This document shows, in pieces, positions 12,549-26,249 of a stretch of DNA of 64,000 bases. This DNA comes from Ichthyophthirius multifiliis (taxonomy: Eukaryota > Ciliophora > Oligohymenophorea > Hymenostomatida), in assembly GCF_000220395.1 (NCBI RefSeq), contig NW_004086031.1, positions 1 through 64,000 on the forward strand. Reading direction: 5' to 3'. The notes beneath the pieces were generated by a model. It had not been told where the DNA came from and made no database searches. It was given only the letters and a program-made list of their open reading frames with translations. Each line of letters begins with the position of its first letter. Within the stretch, counting starts at the first letter, position 1. The position numbers and the translations under genes are program-made.

Positions 12549-12802
12549 ATGAACAATAATATATTACCTATTCCTGGTGTAAATACTAATATTTTACCTG
12601 GTTTAATGCAAAGTATTTAATAAAATAAAACAGCAAACAAATATATTAAAATTATAAATAAATAGATAATTAAGGTTAACCTCCATTTATAATGAATTAA
12701 GATTAATGTAAAAAATAAAATTAAAAAATTGAATATAAATAAAAAAATGGAATAAAATAATCATATAATTTAATAATAATAAATAAAAAACAAATAAAAA
12801 AA

Positions 12803-12866
<64 letters not shown>

Positions 12867-15277
12867 TATACATATATACATATATACATATTTATGTGTT
12901 TTTTTAAATTAAAAAAATAGAATTCAGACCTTCTATGAGTATTTTAAAAAAAATAAAATAAAAAAAACTGAAGCATACATATTTTAACATAAAATAATAT
13001 AAAAAGGTTAATTACAAGTTCCTGGATTTTAAAATAATTTTCTAAATCCATAAATTTCCCAATTATAGACTCCTGTGCAATGTAAAATAATATAAAAAAA
13101 TTGATATTAGTATATATATATATATATTTAAAATAATAGCATCCGGAATATTTTAATTTTAACAATAATAAATGATGGGTTAATTTGGTCAAGGATTTGT
13201 AGGAGGACCTTCATAATTATCCCAAATGTAATAAATAACTTAAGTCCCTGCAAGTATACCAAATAATTCTTTATTAATTACTCAATAAAATGCATCAATA
13301 CAAGCTGATTCTTAATGGCGAAAGCTTTTTGTTAATAACATACATTAAGATATTCCAGATGATTTTGTAAAAACACTTTTAGAAGTATAAAAAAATAAAA
13401 AAATTAATAAAAATAAAAAAATAATCAAAATAGACATAATATTTAATATTTATATAAAATAAGTTATTAAATATATAAATATACATATAAAAAAAATAAA
13501 AAAAAAGGAATGCGGTCCAATCGAAAAATGGAAAAGAAACAAAGACGAAAAAGGGAATTATTTAAAATTTGGTTATATAGAATACAAATACGTCGAAGGA
13601 GTATTAAAATGTGTTCGTTTATTAGACGGTTTTGACATAATGGATTAATAACTAGTAATAAAACCATCTTAAACAACCCAAAAATTTATCGAAGAATGGA
13701 AAAAGCTTAAAAGGAAACAATTCGAAGACGAGAAATTTTACGCAAAATAAAAAGAAGATTAAAACGAGGAAATTCATAAATTTATAAACTTCGATTAATT
13801 TCTAGAAAAAGATGACTAGAAAATACTAGAGAGAATTTAATAACTAATGAAGGTTTTGGATGAAAAAGTGGAAAAAGTCCGAGAAAAAAAAAGGGAAGAA
13901 GAAGACAGAAAACTACATCCGAGAGAAAGAGAAAGGGAAAGAATAAGAAAATAATAAGTAAAAGATATGGAAAGGAAATTCAAGGAAAAACTAAAAGAAT
14001 GGCTAGAACATGAAGAAGATAAAACTAAAGAAAAAAAAAAAGAAAAAGATAGAGAAAAAGAAAGAGAAAAAATACGCTAAAAAAACTTCGAAAGAGAACT
14101 AAATTACACAGATGATATTGATAGACATAAATATAAAGGAAAAACAATGGAAAGAAGAAAACTTAGATAAAGAGAGTTGGAAGAAGATGAATAAGAAAGA
14201 AAAAAAGAACTTGAATTGCCAAAACCACCAGAACCTTAATTCCATTTACCAATGCCGGATGAAAATATGGATTTTTAAGAGTTTCTTATAGAATCCTTTT
14301 CCTAAAATTAAAATTAAAACTCGAATTTATATTAAAATTAATAAAGGGCTTTTACAATAGTAGAAGAAACAAACGAAGAATAAATTAATTAATAATAATT
14401 AAATTAGTAATAATAATAACAATAATTAACTATTCAACTAAAATAATAATAATAAATATAAAAATTAAATAATAATAATGAAATTAACGAAAAATAAAAA
14501 GATTTAGAAATTGATTAAGTTTTTGGGGCTATAGAAGATCCTGATGAAGATAAAAAGCATAATTTAAAAAAAGTTGAACTTCCTAAAATTGGAAATTCTA
14601 AATTTTCAGAAAATAAAAAGAAATATAGGATGTTTCGTAATAATTATAGAAGTAAAAAATATATATATATATATATAATATAAAATAAATATATATATAT
14701 ATATATATATATATTATTTTTATTATATAAAATAATATAGTTAATAAAATAATATTAATATTAATGGAAGTTAAAATTAAATTAATATCAATAATTTATA
14801 ATCCTTATAATAATTTAATTTACTTTAATAATTATAATAACCATTTTAAAATTCGATTATTACTGCCAAAAAATAATTAACACCCGAAGAACTTAAAACA
14901 TAAATAGCTGAAATTTTTAAAAAAATTCCAAATAATAAATAAGATCTTTATAATTATAATATTAATTGGACTTTTTTTGAAGCAGTATTTTATTATTTTT
15001 AAAAAAAATTTTGTATATATATATATAAAATTAGAGTAATTTATTAGAAAAGAAAGTAAGACCACATTTATGTAAAAAAAGTTAGGAACTTCTTGGTTAA
15101 GAAGAACCAGAGTTTGTTAATATGATAATAAAAAAGATATAAAGTAAAGAACATCCTGAAAAAATATAAAAGAAAGTCAGTAAAATATTAGATGAAGAAG
15201 CAGAAGGTTTCATTACTTCTTTATGGAAAATGATAATTTTCGAAATGCTTAAATACGAGAAAGAACTATAAATCTGA
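12549..15277 (+). CDS. RBM25: RBM25-type splicing factor (RRM, RE/ER-rich region, PWI)
   Basis: Order matches RBM25/Snu71-type proteins. A Pro/Gln/Asn-rich N-terminus (ILPIPGVNTNILPG) leads to an RRM (RKLFVNNIHQDIPDDFVKTL, then ECGPIEKWKRNKDEKG and FGYIEYKYVEGV). A long charged Arg/Glu/Lys region (HPRERERERIRK) follows, with a C-terminal PWI domain (LTPEELKTQIAEIFKKIP; KVRPHLCKKSQELLGQEEP; DEEAEGFITSLWKMIIFEML). The signature Pro-Trp-Ile reads Pro-His-Leu. RBM25 binds exonic RNA and bridges to U1/U5 snRNP. Introns fit at 12613-12665, 12708-12920, 12939-13006, 13082-13139, 13385-13507 and 14985-15034, leaving an 18-nt exon at 12921-12938. The junction near 14652-14740 does not keep frame in my reading. 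Length is about 690 residues, a little shorter than the human protein. Confidence 0.9.
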
Positions 15278-15888
15278 TTTTATATAAATATAAAAATAGT
15301 TAATTAGAGTAAAAAAATATATATATATAATAAAAATGAATTTTATTATTTATCATTTTTTATTACTTTTTTTAGCAATAAAAAAAAAATTAAATTTTTT
15401 TTTCATCATATAATTTATATTATTTTATATTTTTATTTTTTTTATAAATAAATATATATTTAAATTATTAATTAAGTTAATTTTTTAGAAGATTTTATAT
15501 ATAAATAAAAAATTATTTTTATTAATTAAAATTTAAAATAATATATATTTATAATAATATATATATATATATATATATATATTTTATATTTTTATTTAAA
15601 ATTTTTAACAATAATTTTCATTTTATTAAAATTATAAATTTCTCTTTATATTATTTACCTTTAAAAATATACTTTTAAATATTTATCTATTTATTTTCTT
15701 TTAATAATAAAAAAATTAAAAATCTTATATTACGTATAATTTTCTACCCGGAAATAAAAAATTAAATCATAATTTGTTTACTTCGGTTATATAAGTTGAA
15801 TTTAAACTTTAAAAAATATAATATTATTTATAATAAAAATAAAATAATTATTAATAAAATTTTAAAAATAAAATATATTAAAATTCAA
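15278..15888. other. AT-rich spacer
   Basis: Homopolymers and a TA run near 15560. Nothing recognisable. Confidence 0.6.
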
Positions 15889-18136
15889 ATGATTCATAAT
15901 AAAAATCATACAAAACAATCGCTACTTAACTATTTTGTTAAATAATAAAAACAAGATATAGATTTATCTGATATTTTTTCTAGATATTAAAACGATTCTT
16001 AAATTTCTTCTAAATCAATAATTTAATAATAATCTTTAATAAAATAAAAAAGTGCTTTAGATTTAGAATATTTTAAAAAGAGATATTCTAATATTGAAAA
16101 TATGGAAGTAGAAGACCCAGAAGAAAAAAATGAAAAATTAAAAATAAAAAAAAACTAAAATAAAATGACCCCAGACACATCTTTAGAAAAAATTAAATTC
16201 CTAGAAAAATAATAATAATTAAAATAAATTTCTGAAAAAAAATTAAAAAAATCTGAACAAAATAAACCAAATAATTTCTTATTAGATAAAGTAAAATTTT
16301 ATAATTAAAACAAAAAAAAAAACCAAAAATAAATAAATAATTAGGTTATATATGTAGATGTAAAAACAAATGATGGTGAAAATATATCAGAATCTTTTTA
16401 TCCAATACTAGAAAGCTTAGGAGCTTAAATAAAGAAAAAATTCTCAAATAAAATTAATATCATGATATGGAAAGGTACTCTTTTTTGTTTAAAAAAAATA
16501 TATATATATAAATTATATAAAAAGATGGAAAAATTGATAATTATTAAAAAGCAATCTAAAATAATATATAAATAGCTAATTTATAATGGCTTGAATAGTG
16601 TTAGGAATAAAAAAAGTTTATTGAAATAAAAGACAAGTACAAAGTTATAGTATAATCAAAGAATTCGGAAAAAAGTTCTGAAAAAGTAAATAAGATATAT
16701 GAAGATTACTTAAAAAAATAAAGTGGTATAAATAGTAATATAAAAGAGAATTAATGTGAATGGGAAAAAAGCAAAGCATACGAAGAATTAAATGAAAAAT
16801 AAAAAAATAATTTAATTTAAAGTCAATAGGAATTACAAGAATATTATTCGAAAATAATCAAAGAGATTTATTTCCCGAAAATTTTTGAAAAAAAAAATGA
16901 CCTATTTTTATAAAAAAAATGTGATAATTTTTATTCAGAAAATAACTTTTTTATTCCTAAAAATTAAAAGAATTCAATTGTTTTATAAAATAATAAAGAA
17001 ATTGTTTTTTTTAAAATCTCTATTGAATCTTAAATTAAAAAAAAATCATAAAATAGTAATATCTACAATTTTTTTCCATAAAATTAAAACAATAATAAGT
17101 AATCTATTAGTAATTAATAATAAAATAATCCTGAAATATAAAAAAAAAAAAAATCTAATATTTAAATTGGTACAAATCTTTCAAATTCTTTACTTAAATT
17201 TGGATTTGATGTAAAGAAAATCGATAAAAATGCTTCTAAAACCCTATATATAGGATGTATAGATATGAACTCTTAATAACTTACTTAAACTTAAATTTTA
17301 GTTGAAAAAGTTTTAAATAATTAATATTAAATGAATACTAAAGTTAATTTCTAAGAATTTATGCTTATTTTAGGCAAAGAAAATATAACATAAAATGATC
17401 AAGAGAAAAAAATTAATTAATTGAAAATTATTTCAACACTTATTAAAGGTTTTAAATATAAAATTTTAACAAAATAATTTTTTTTAGAGTGGGGGGGGGG
17501 GGGGGGATAGTGTGGCATATCATTTTTAATTTTTTATATTTTAATTAAAAAATTTATTACATTATATATATATTTTTATTTTTTTTAATTTTTTGTTTTT
17601 TTAATATAAATAAATAAAATTAATTTTTATTAAAATTATAGGAAAAGATATTGTTAATTACAATTGGGTAGTTGATAGTTTAAAATTAAATATTAAATAA
17701 TAAGTTCATAATTATAAAGAATATAAAAATTAGAAATTTGATAAAAGTAATTTATTTTTATATTTTTCTAATTAAAAATCTCCCTTTTTATTTTAGATAT
17801 TTTCTCAAAACTAAGCTTTTTCATTTACTTATAATATGAAGAAAAAGTTATTATTGCTATTAAGAAAGAGTTAGAAAAAGTAATATAATATTTTAAAGGA
17901 AAAATAACATAATAAGAAGAGGCTAATTATATTATAGTTATTAAAAAATACTAATATTTTAATATATAAAAATAGATTAATTAAAAAATTATTTCTGACA
18001 AAGTATTTTTAAATATAAATAATATTTTTTATTATTATTATATTTATTTATTTTTAATTAACAAAAAATAAAGTGGTTATATGATTGTATTATGTTATAA
18101 AAAATACTTCCTACAGTGTCTTATAAAATATACTGA
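15889..18136 (+). CDS. Microcephalin-like protein with one N-terminal and two C-terminal BRCT domains
   Basis: Four introns (16475-16524, 17449-17641, 17747-17796, 18003-18073) give an exact 627-residue frame. A first BRCT follows a Lys/Ser-rich N-terminus (VIYVDVKTNDGENISESFYP, ESLGAQIKKKFS, ANLQWLEQC). A spacer rich in Asn and Lys leads to a C-terminal pair: KTLYIGCIDMNS with GKDIVNYNWVVDSLKL, then IIVIKK with DKWLYDCIMLQKILP. One plus two BRCT domains, with VYVDV near the start of the first, is the layout of MCPH1, which binds phosphorylated histone tails in DNA-damage and chromosome-condensation control. Assignment to MCPH1 rather than another triple-BRCT protein is inference. The second intron carries a 16-base G run. 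Confidence 0.85.
17491..17506 (+). repeat. Run of 16 consecutive G in an intron
   Basis: An unbroken G16 within the 193-nt second intron of the BRCT gene, in DNA that is otherwise almost free of G runs. It starts about 40 bases after the donor. Confidence 0.95.
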
Positions 18137-18328
18137 TAAATAAATAAATTTAAAAGAAAAGAAAATAGATTTAATTAAATAAAAAACTTATTTTTTTATA
18201 AATTATATATTTTTTAATTAATATTGTAATTTTTTTTTTTTAAATTTATTATAATTATATATAAATTTTTTTAAAAATAAATATTAATTATATTATATTT
18301 TTTTAAAAAAAAATATTAATTTTACATA

Positions 18329-18376
<48 letters not shown>

Positions 18377-18522
18377 TGTTATTTTAATTTTTTTAATTAT
18401 AATTTAAATTAATTTATATAAATAAAATTAATAAAAAATAAATAAATAAAAAAATTCAACCGTAAAAAAAAAAAAAAAAAATTAAAAAATAAAAAACAAA
18501 ATAACTTTAAATACTCATATTA
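18137..18522. other. AT-rich spacer with TA repeat
   Basis: A TA tract spans about 18335-18373, followed by an A18-type run before the next ATG. Nothing else seen. Confidence 0.6.
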
Positions 18523-19360
18523 ATGAAAAATATTGATTAAAATTCTCCTTCCAAAACATCATTCCATGAAGCTTAGAATGATATAAATTCTACCTAAATC
18601 CATTATTAATTATATAGTCCTCCCTAAGTATTATAAAGAAGACAATCATATGCAAAATTAATATCTCAAAAACCTATTATTCAATTCTAATAAAACTGTT
18701 AATAATAAAATATAATAAAATATAAAATAAAACATCATTAATCAATGCATATAAAATCACCTTCTAGCATAACTTCTTAAAAATTCATCTAATTGTCTCC
18801 TTAAAGATAATAAAATACTTAAAATTTAATAAATTAAAGTATACTCTAATTATAAAAATATTAATAATAATAATAGTAAAAAATAGTAATTTAATAAAAA
18901 CCTTATTTATAAACTATAATAAATAAATAAGTTATATAATAAAGTATAAAGTCTTGCTTATGTGTTACTCCTTGCATTTCTAAATGTATTATAAAACCAT
19001 AGATTCAAAAAGTTGTTTGCATTTCGCCTCTGAAATCTCCTGGAAATTCTAATCAAAACGAAAGCATTTTTATAAAATAAAATAATTTATTAGATTCTAA
19101 AAATATAGAAAAACAATATTAATCAAATAATTAAGAAAATTTAATAAAAGAATTAGAATCTTATAAAAATAAATGTTAACATTTAGTATTTTTTTTATAT
19201 ATATTTTTATGTATATATTTTTAAAAAAGGAAATATAAATTAAATAAAAAAATATTTCTTTTAAAAATAATGATTAAAATAATATTTAAAAAGAAAATTA
19301 AAATCTCGAATAAAAATATAATAGTACTTAAAATACTAATAAAAATACGTAAAATTAAAT

Positions 19361-19398
<38 letters not shown>

Positions 19399-19863
19399 TA
19401 ATAATAATTTAATCATTAAAACGGAGTTAATAATTAATTATTTTAATTATAAAATGAAGTTGGTTAAAGGAATCTTTAAATTAAACAATTGAATTTTGAG
19501 TACATATATATAAAAAATAATTTATAAAAATATATAATAGATTAGATGACATGAAAAGATAAATATAACTTTTATAATAATAATTAGATAATAAAGATAG
19601 AGATTATTAAGAATAAACTAAAAGACATTGTAATGATAAAGGAGATTAAGAAAAGAATTAACTCAATATATTAATATAATAAAAAGACAAAGAATTAGAA
19701 TAATTTAAAAAATGGGTTTAAGAATTAGAACCTCTTAAAATGCAATAAATATAAATAGAAGATAATTTGAGAAAATAAAATATAGATTTATAATTAAAAA
19801 ATAACAGAATTAGTATATTAGAAAATGAAAATTAATAGTAATAAAAAATCAATATATATGTAT

Positions 19864-19897
<34 letters not shown>

Positions 19898-20537
19898 ATT
19901 AAAAAAAAGATTACTTGTATCAGTTTAAAAATTTTAATAAGAAAATACAAAATCAAATTTTGTAGATTAAGAAAAGTAAAATATTTAATTTATAATAAAT
20001 GATAAAAACTAAGAAATTGATTACTGGAGATAACAAAACTAATAATTATAATAATAATTAAATGATATTAATGTAAGACTTTAAGATTCTTATAAATAAG
20101 AAACTTAAGTTACAATACTTTAAGGATAAATTGATAATTTTAAAGCTTAAAGTGAACAAAAAGTAGAATAAATTAAAATATTAAAAGAAAGAGTAAATTA
20201 ATAGGATTAATAAATACTATAATTAAAAAATTTAGAATTCGAAAATGATTAATTAAAGTAAAAAATTTCAATTTTAAAATAAGAATTCGAAAATGTTAAC
20301 ATATAATTATAAACAAGAATTAATGACTTTTAAAAATTCTAAAATGAAAATTAAAATAAATCAATTGAATTAAATACATGCCAAATATAAAATTAATAAT
20401 ATTAATCTCAAATAAATATTCTTTAATAAAATATATAAGATTACTAAAAATAAATTTAATAATTATCTTAAAAATTACAAGAAAATGATAATAAAATGAT
20501 CTTTTAAAATTAATAATTACAATAATATTAATAAAAA

Positions 20538-20586
<49 letters not shown>

Positions 20587-21307
20587 TATACATTTATTCA
20601 TGTATATATATTTTTATATTTTTACATATAAAACTCCTATATTTTATATATTTTTTAAGGACATTGAATTAGAAAATTTAAAAATGAAATTTCAAATTTT
20701 AAAAGAAGACTATGAAAATAAACAGCAATAATTAATCAATTTATAAAAAATTATTTAATAATTTGAATCATCATAAGGTAAAGTTGGTGATTATTAATAA
20801 TAATTCACAATATTAAAATAAAAGAATTAACAATTAGAAAGTTCTATATAAAAATATATTGAATAATTAAGTTTATTTGAAAGTTAAAGAAAAGACTTTG
20901 AAGAAATTTAAAGAGAATTTTAAAGCAATATTTAATTTTTGGCTAATGAAAATTAAAAAAAGGATTAAATTATTATTATGAAATAATAAGAAATTGATTT
21001 ACTAACTAAAAACCAAGATTGCTAATCTAATTTTTAAGTCGAATATAATACTGCTAATGAAAAAGTGTAAATTCTTCTTGATGAAATAGATAGACTAATG
21101 GAAGAAAATAAAGTTTAGAAAAATGAATTAGAAATATGGAGATATAAATATTCGGAGTTTTAACCTTTAGAACATAAAATTCAGGATTTATAATGTATTA
21201 TTGTCTTAATTTAAACTGAATTAGAATAATTAAGAATATCTTATTAATAAAAAGATGAAGAATTCGATAAATATAGAAAGTCGCATATAATATAATATAG
21301 AAATTGA
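18523..21307 (+). CDS. Long coiled-coil protein, unknown
   Basis: A Ser/Gln/Pro-rich N-terminal part of about 215 residues (MKNIDQNSPSKTSFHEAQND; a Cys cluster KSCLCVTPCISKCIIK) precedes about 650 residues of Glu/Lys/Gln/Leu coiled coil (RQIQLLQQQLDNKDRDYQEQ; VQILLDEIDRLMEENKVQ). It ends at TGA after HIIQYRN. Good introns are 19186-19229, 19500-19540 and 20538-20659. One more lies near 19860-19909, but its phase does not close. The frame also slips in the AAT repeat at about 19374-19398, where the unit is read as Gln before and Asn after; a repeat-length or base error is likely. Function unknown; structural roles at basal bodies or cortex are common for such proteins in ciliates. Confidence 0.7.
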
Positions 21308-21523
21308 TTATTAAGTGATTATAGAAAATATTCATTTTATATTTTATTATTTATATTAAGACATTGTTTTTTTTTGTATAATTTTATTATTTATAGAAAT
21401 TATTTAAATATAAATATAAATATAATTATTAATATATATATATATATAAATATTATATTTTGTTATATTTATATATCAAAAATATTTACTTTAATTCTTT
21501 TTTACTTTATTATAAAATTTTAT

Positions 21524-22677
21524 ATGGGAACTTAATAAATTAAAGAATAAATATATTAATCTATAGAAAATGGAGATACTGTAAAAGTTTTAGCTTTATT
21601 ATAAGTAAAAATATTATTAATATTAAAATATATTTATAAAATAATCAGAAATATCCATAATATAAAAATCAAGAAATAACTGATGATTGTAAAAACACTC
21701 CTCTTACAAGAAGTGTTTGGAGAAACGATTTTTAAACTGTCAAATAGTTACTTTAAATCGGTTGTGACCCAAATATTACAGGTTCTAGAGGAATATCTCC
21801 TTTAATGTGGGCTGCAAAAAGAGGGCATTAAGAAATGGCTTAAATTTTATTAGAAAATGGAGCAAACATAAATCAAAAATCTAATGATATTAATTGTTTA
21901 AAATAAATTGTATTAATATTTTTATTTATTTTATATAAAGAATTTACTGCTCTAGAATGTGCGATTGTATTCGGACAATATGAAATGTGTTTATTTTTAT
22001 TACTTAAAGATTTAGATTAATTATTGTAAAAAAAATAAAAATGTTTTAATAATAATAAAAAAGCAATTTAAAAAATCATGAAGTATATTAATAAGCATCA
22101 GAAGGAAAATATTTATCCTATGTAGATTATGAAGAATTTTTAAATTATTTAAAAGCAAGAGTTCCTTTTGAAAAATGTCCTAATTTTTACAAAAGGCCAC
22201 CTCGTAAAAATAATAATAATATTATTAATTTTTATTAAATAATTAAGCACCTGTTTTAATTGATCCAGTAGTAGACCCTAGAGAACCAATTACTTAAATT
22301 ATTTTGAGAAATTTAGAATTTAAAGATCCTCCATTAGTTATTATTTTAAAATATTATATATAAATATATATATAAAAATAATATATATATATATATATAT
22401 ATATATTATTTTTATATATATTATTTAGGTAGAAAGAAATCAATTAGATTTAAATTTATAACCTTAAAATAGTGTTATTGGTAAGTTTAGACAGATTATT
22501 AATGGATATAGCCCTTATCCGATATAATAAAAAGAAAATTTAAATAACGATGAAGAAATTGTTATTTAATTTTAAAAATAAGACTAGTAAGATGAATTAT
22601 AATAATAAAAATAAGAATTTATAATCCATTAATTTAATACAGATTCAGTAAACTAAGATCATGTGCAATTTTAATGA
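21524..22677 (+). CDS. Ankyrin-repeat protein
   Basis: Five introns (21605-21648, 21896-21940, 22026-22063, 22204-22247, 22337-22428) give an exact 296-residue frame. The first 50 residues start as a typical helix pair (QSIENGDTVKVLALL). Ankyrin repeats follow, with clear consensus pieces (NTPLTRSVWRNDF; LLQIGCDPNITGSRGISPLM; WAAKRGHQEMAQILLENGAN; FTALECAIVFGQYEMCLFLL). The C-terminal 140 residues are a separate part with a Pro-rich stretch (LIDPVVDPREPITQI; RNLEFKDPP) and a Gln-rich acidic tail. Ankyrin proteins mediate protein binding; no partner can be inferred. Confidence 0.85.
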
Positions 22678-23260
22678 AAATATGAAATATATTTAAATAT
22701 ATTTTTTATAAATTAAAAAAAAAATGTAAATTATAAATTTTAAAAAAATATAAATAATTATTATTAATTTATAAATTTATTTTTATTAATAATTTAAAGA
22801 AACTTTTAAATAAATCTAATATTTTTTTTTTGATTTCATTACTTTTTTCTATATAAAATATATTATTTTAATTTACTAAATGCAAAAAATTTTATTCAAA
22901 AAATACTAAAATCAAATTTTACAAAAATCAATATGTGAAAATCGGTAAAATAACATATATATTAAAAAAATAATAATAATATAGGTATATATAATATAAA
23001 TTAAATTTTATATATAATTATTAAATATTAGATTATTTATTTATTATAACTTTAATCAAAAAATATTTTATTAAATAATATATATAAGTATAAGAAAATA
23101 TTTTATATATTAATATTATATTTTTTAATAAAATAAAACAAAATTTTAATGTTATATGGATATAATAAACATATTGTTATATATAAAATATTATTATTAA
23201 TAAAATAATATTTTAATAAAAATAAATAAAATTATGAATTTTTATAATTCAAAATATTAA
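22678..23260. other. AT-rich spacer, possibly with a first exon
   Basis: Mostly A/T noise. An ATG near 22880 opens a short frame (MQKILFKKYQNQILQKSICE) that could be a first exon of the uncertain gene downstream. I could not connect it with good splice sites. Confidence 0.4.
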
Positions 23261-23274
23261 TTTATAATAAAAAA

Positions 23275-24122
23275 AAATTATAATAAAGAAATTCCAATTA
23301 AATTTATTGTCTATTCTCTTTAAACCCGAAAACTAAGTAACTCTAAACACTTAAATAGATATAGAAAAATTAATAAAATAGCCATAAATTTTACACCAAC
23401 ATCAAAACAAAAACAAAACTAAATTCTAATAATTTTATATAAATATCTCAAACGAAAATGGTAAGAGATAGTTTTATTTATTCCAAATAAAAATATATAT
23501 TAATTTACTTAAAGAATTAGAACACTTTTTATCAAAAATTGTACTAGGCAGTTTTGAACAGATTACGAATATTAATATATAATTGAGTTAGTTAAATTAT
23601 AATTAAAAAACTGGAAGTATTTAGCCAAAAATTTTTAATATATTAAAAATAAATAATCGAAAAATATTTAAATTAATTAACCAGAATAGATAACTTAAAG
23701 TTATAATTTTAAATTATAGGCACTAAGTAGTCTATTATTTGTTTTTAATTATAAGGGGGAAATCAGAAAATATGATTAAAATTATATATTTATTTTTAAT
23801 ATTAAAAAAAATTAAAAATTATATTATTTATTATATATTTAAAACAAAAAAATACAGATTAAAAGATAAAATCAAAATAATTAATTTAATAATTTTATCG
23901 ATAATAACAATATTTACACTATCGCTAATATAAATTCTTTTAATAAATAATATTTTTGGGATAATAGAAATTTTTAGTATAAATATTATCTTTTTAAAAA
24001 ATATAAATGTATAATTTTCTTTAAATAATTAATAAAAATAATATATTAATGTCAAAAAAATTAAAAATACATATAATAATATTAAAATAAAAACCAAATA
24101 TAAAAATGATGTAAACAATTGA
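23275..24122 (+). CDS. Uncertain gene or exon group with one hydrophobic segment
   Basis: A protein-like stretch (NLLSILFKPENQVTLNTQID) joins cleanly across a 55-nt GTAAGA...AAAG intron to ELEHFLSKIVLGSFEQITNI. It then runs to a hydrophobic segment (INLIILSIITIFTLSLIQIL) and a TGA. Codon use is richer in G and C than the flanks. No in-frame ATG lies between an upstream TGA and the first exon, so the 5' end is missing or in another exon. Past the TGA, 24190-24480 has another plausible piece (YGFIEKHNDIGKIFYFNNKY), faintly PAS-like. Together these may be remnants of one membrane sensor gene, but that is speculative. Confidence 0.3.
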
Positions 24123-24564
24123 TAATGAATAAAGCTTTTTATTAATAATATATTAATTGAGTAATGATAAAAATATATTATAATATTATATGGTTTTATT
24201 GAAAAACATAATGATATTGGTAAGATATTTTATTTTAATAATAAATATTTTTCTAACGAAAAAAATAAATAAAAAATGTGTTAATATTTATATAATAAAA
24301 TGATTTATAGTATAATAAATAATCATAAATATTTTTAAAATATCTAAATAACTTAATAATTAATTTATTAATATAATGAATTTTTTCTTATGCATTATAT
24401 AATAATAAATTATTTAATCTAAGATATTTATATAATAATTTTGTAAAATATAAATACTTAAATTTATTTAGTATTAAATGAAAAATGAATTTTATATATA
24501 AAAACTTTATTTAATTTTTATAAAAATATATTTTTGTTTTGTTTAATATATAATCTATATAATA

Positions 24565-26249
24565 GGTTATTTTATTTTCATTTTAGATACAATTCTGAGT
24601 TTTTTCTAAGTTTTTAATAGTTTTTAAAAACTCGCTTTTTAATATTTTATTTCTTTCACTATTTAATAAAAATTCGCTTTATTATAAATCTAGATTATCT
24701 TAACATTAATAAAAATATTACTAATTTTTAATTTATTATTCTTATAAAAGTTCTACTTTTTTTAATTAATCGACTTAATTTTACAATGAAAAATTATGGT
24801 TTAAATACTATTCATCATACTATTTATCTAATTATTATTTTCTTAATAAAATTTATTTTTTTTCAAATCTTGATCTAACCAAACTATTCAATTTTTCTTA
24901 AACTTACAAATTTTTCGAAGATAAATCATTTTTTAAAATATCGATTTTTTTATTAAATAAAATACTTTCATTTAATTTTTTATTTTGGATTTCTTCAAAA
25001 CTTTTTTCTCTTTCTTTTTCAATTTATTTTATTTAAAAATTTCTCAATTTATTTATTTATAAGTAATCATTTTTTTCATTATTTAATATTTATTTTAATT
25101 AACTTTCTCTTGATAGTGATCTTTTAATTTCTTTTTATAATGTTTAGGAATTACAATCTAATTCTTATATTTACTTTTGATTTCTTTACTATAGTTAAAT
25201 AAATTTTTAATATAAATGAATGTATAATTAAAAAATATATATAAATATATATATATATTTTTTTTTTATTTATATTTTATATTTATATAGATATATACAT
25301 ATATTTATTACAATATTTTGTTCTTAATAATGTTTTTTTTAATAACTATTCTTTTTATAAAATATGATTTTTATTTAATGTCTATAGATTATTTTAATGT
25401 GTTTCTTCTTAATTTTTTTCTAATTAAAACATTTCTTCGATTATTTCTTGTTTTTCTAAGCATAAATTATCATATTTTTATTTATATTATTCATTTTTTA
25501 AATATAATTAATGATAAGATTTGTTTTTAGTTATATTTTCTGTTTTATTTTCTAAATTTTGAATTTATAATTTTTTATTTTCTATATTCTTCTGTTAAAT
25601 TTCATTTTATAAATCTTTTAATTTACTTTGTATTTCTTCTAATTCTATTTTTCAATATAAATAAAATAAAATAATATATAAAAAATAAATCTATACATTT
25701 ATTTTAATTTAAATTTATTTTCTAAGTTTCTTTTTTTAATATTTCTATTTGTAAAATTTTATTTTTATTTTCATTTAATAATTAATTGATTTATTTTTCA
25801 ATTAAAATTAAATCGTTTCTATCTATATAAGATGGCATTATTTTTTCTAAATTTTCCTGTTTTTATAAAAGTAACTAAACTTCTTCATTTTTATTATTTA
25901 TTAATTATTTTATATTTCTTATTTATTCCTAAAGATATTCATTATTTTACTCACTAATGTTAATCTAATTACGTTATTTTTACAATTCGATTAATCTAAT
26001 CTTTTAATTTATATAAATAAAATAAAAAATAATTGTCTTTTTATTTTATATTACTTCTTAATTTTATTAATCTGAAAATGTTTAAATATATTAATCTAAT
26101 TCATATTTTAATTTTTAGTTTTAATCTTCTAAAAATAAGCGTTCATTTATAGTATCTGCTAGTTTATTTTACCATTTTTCAATTTGTTTTTCTTGACTTT
26201 CAAAAGGATAATTATATTCGAATTTTGTTTAAGATCTTTTTAATGACAT
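24565..26249 (-). CDS. Coiled-coil protein, unknown; 3' end not fixed
   Basis: The start is ATG in MSLKRSQTKFEYNYPFESQE. Introns at 26001-26054, 25645-25696 and 25158-25311 keep frame. After a short head the protein is continuous Glu/Lys/Gln/Asn coiled coil (QEKQIEKWQNKLADTINER; EKKQILLRKQQLDKQYDEQY). About 470 residues are convincing, up to KTQNCIQNENKIT. Beyond that the frame stays open to about 24.05 kb but turns into Tyr/Ile/Phe noise, so the true end, perhaps after another intron, is not located. No family recognised. Confidence 0.6.
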
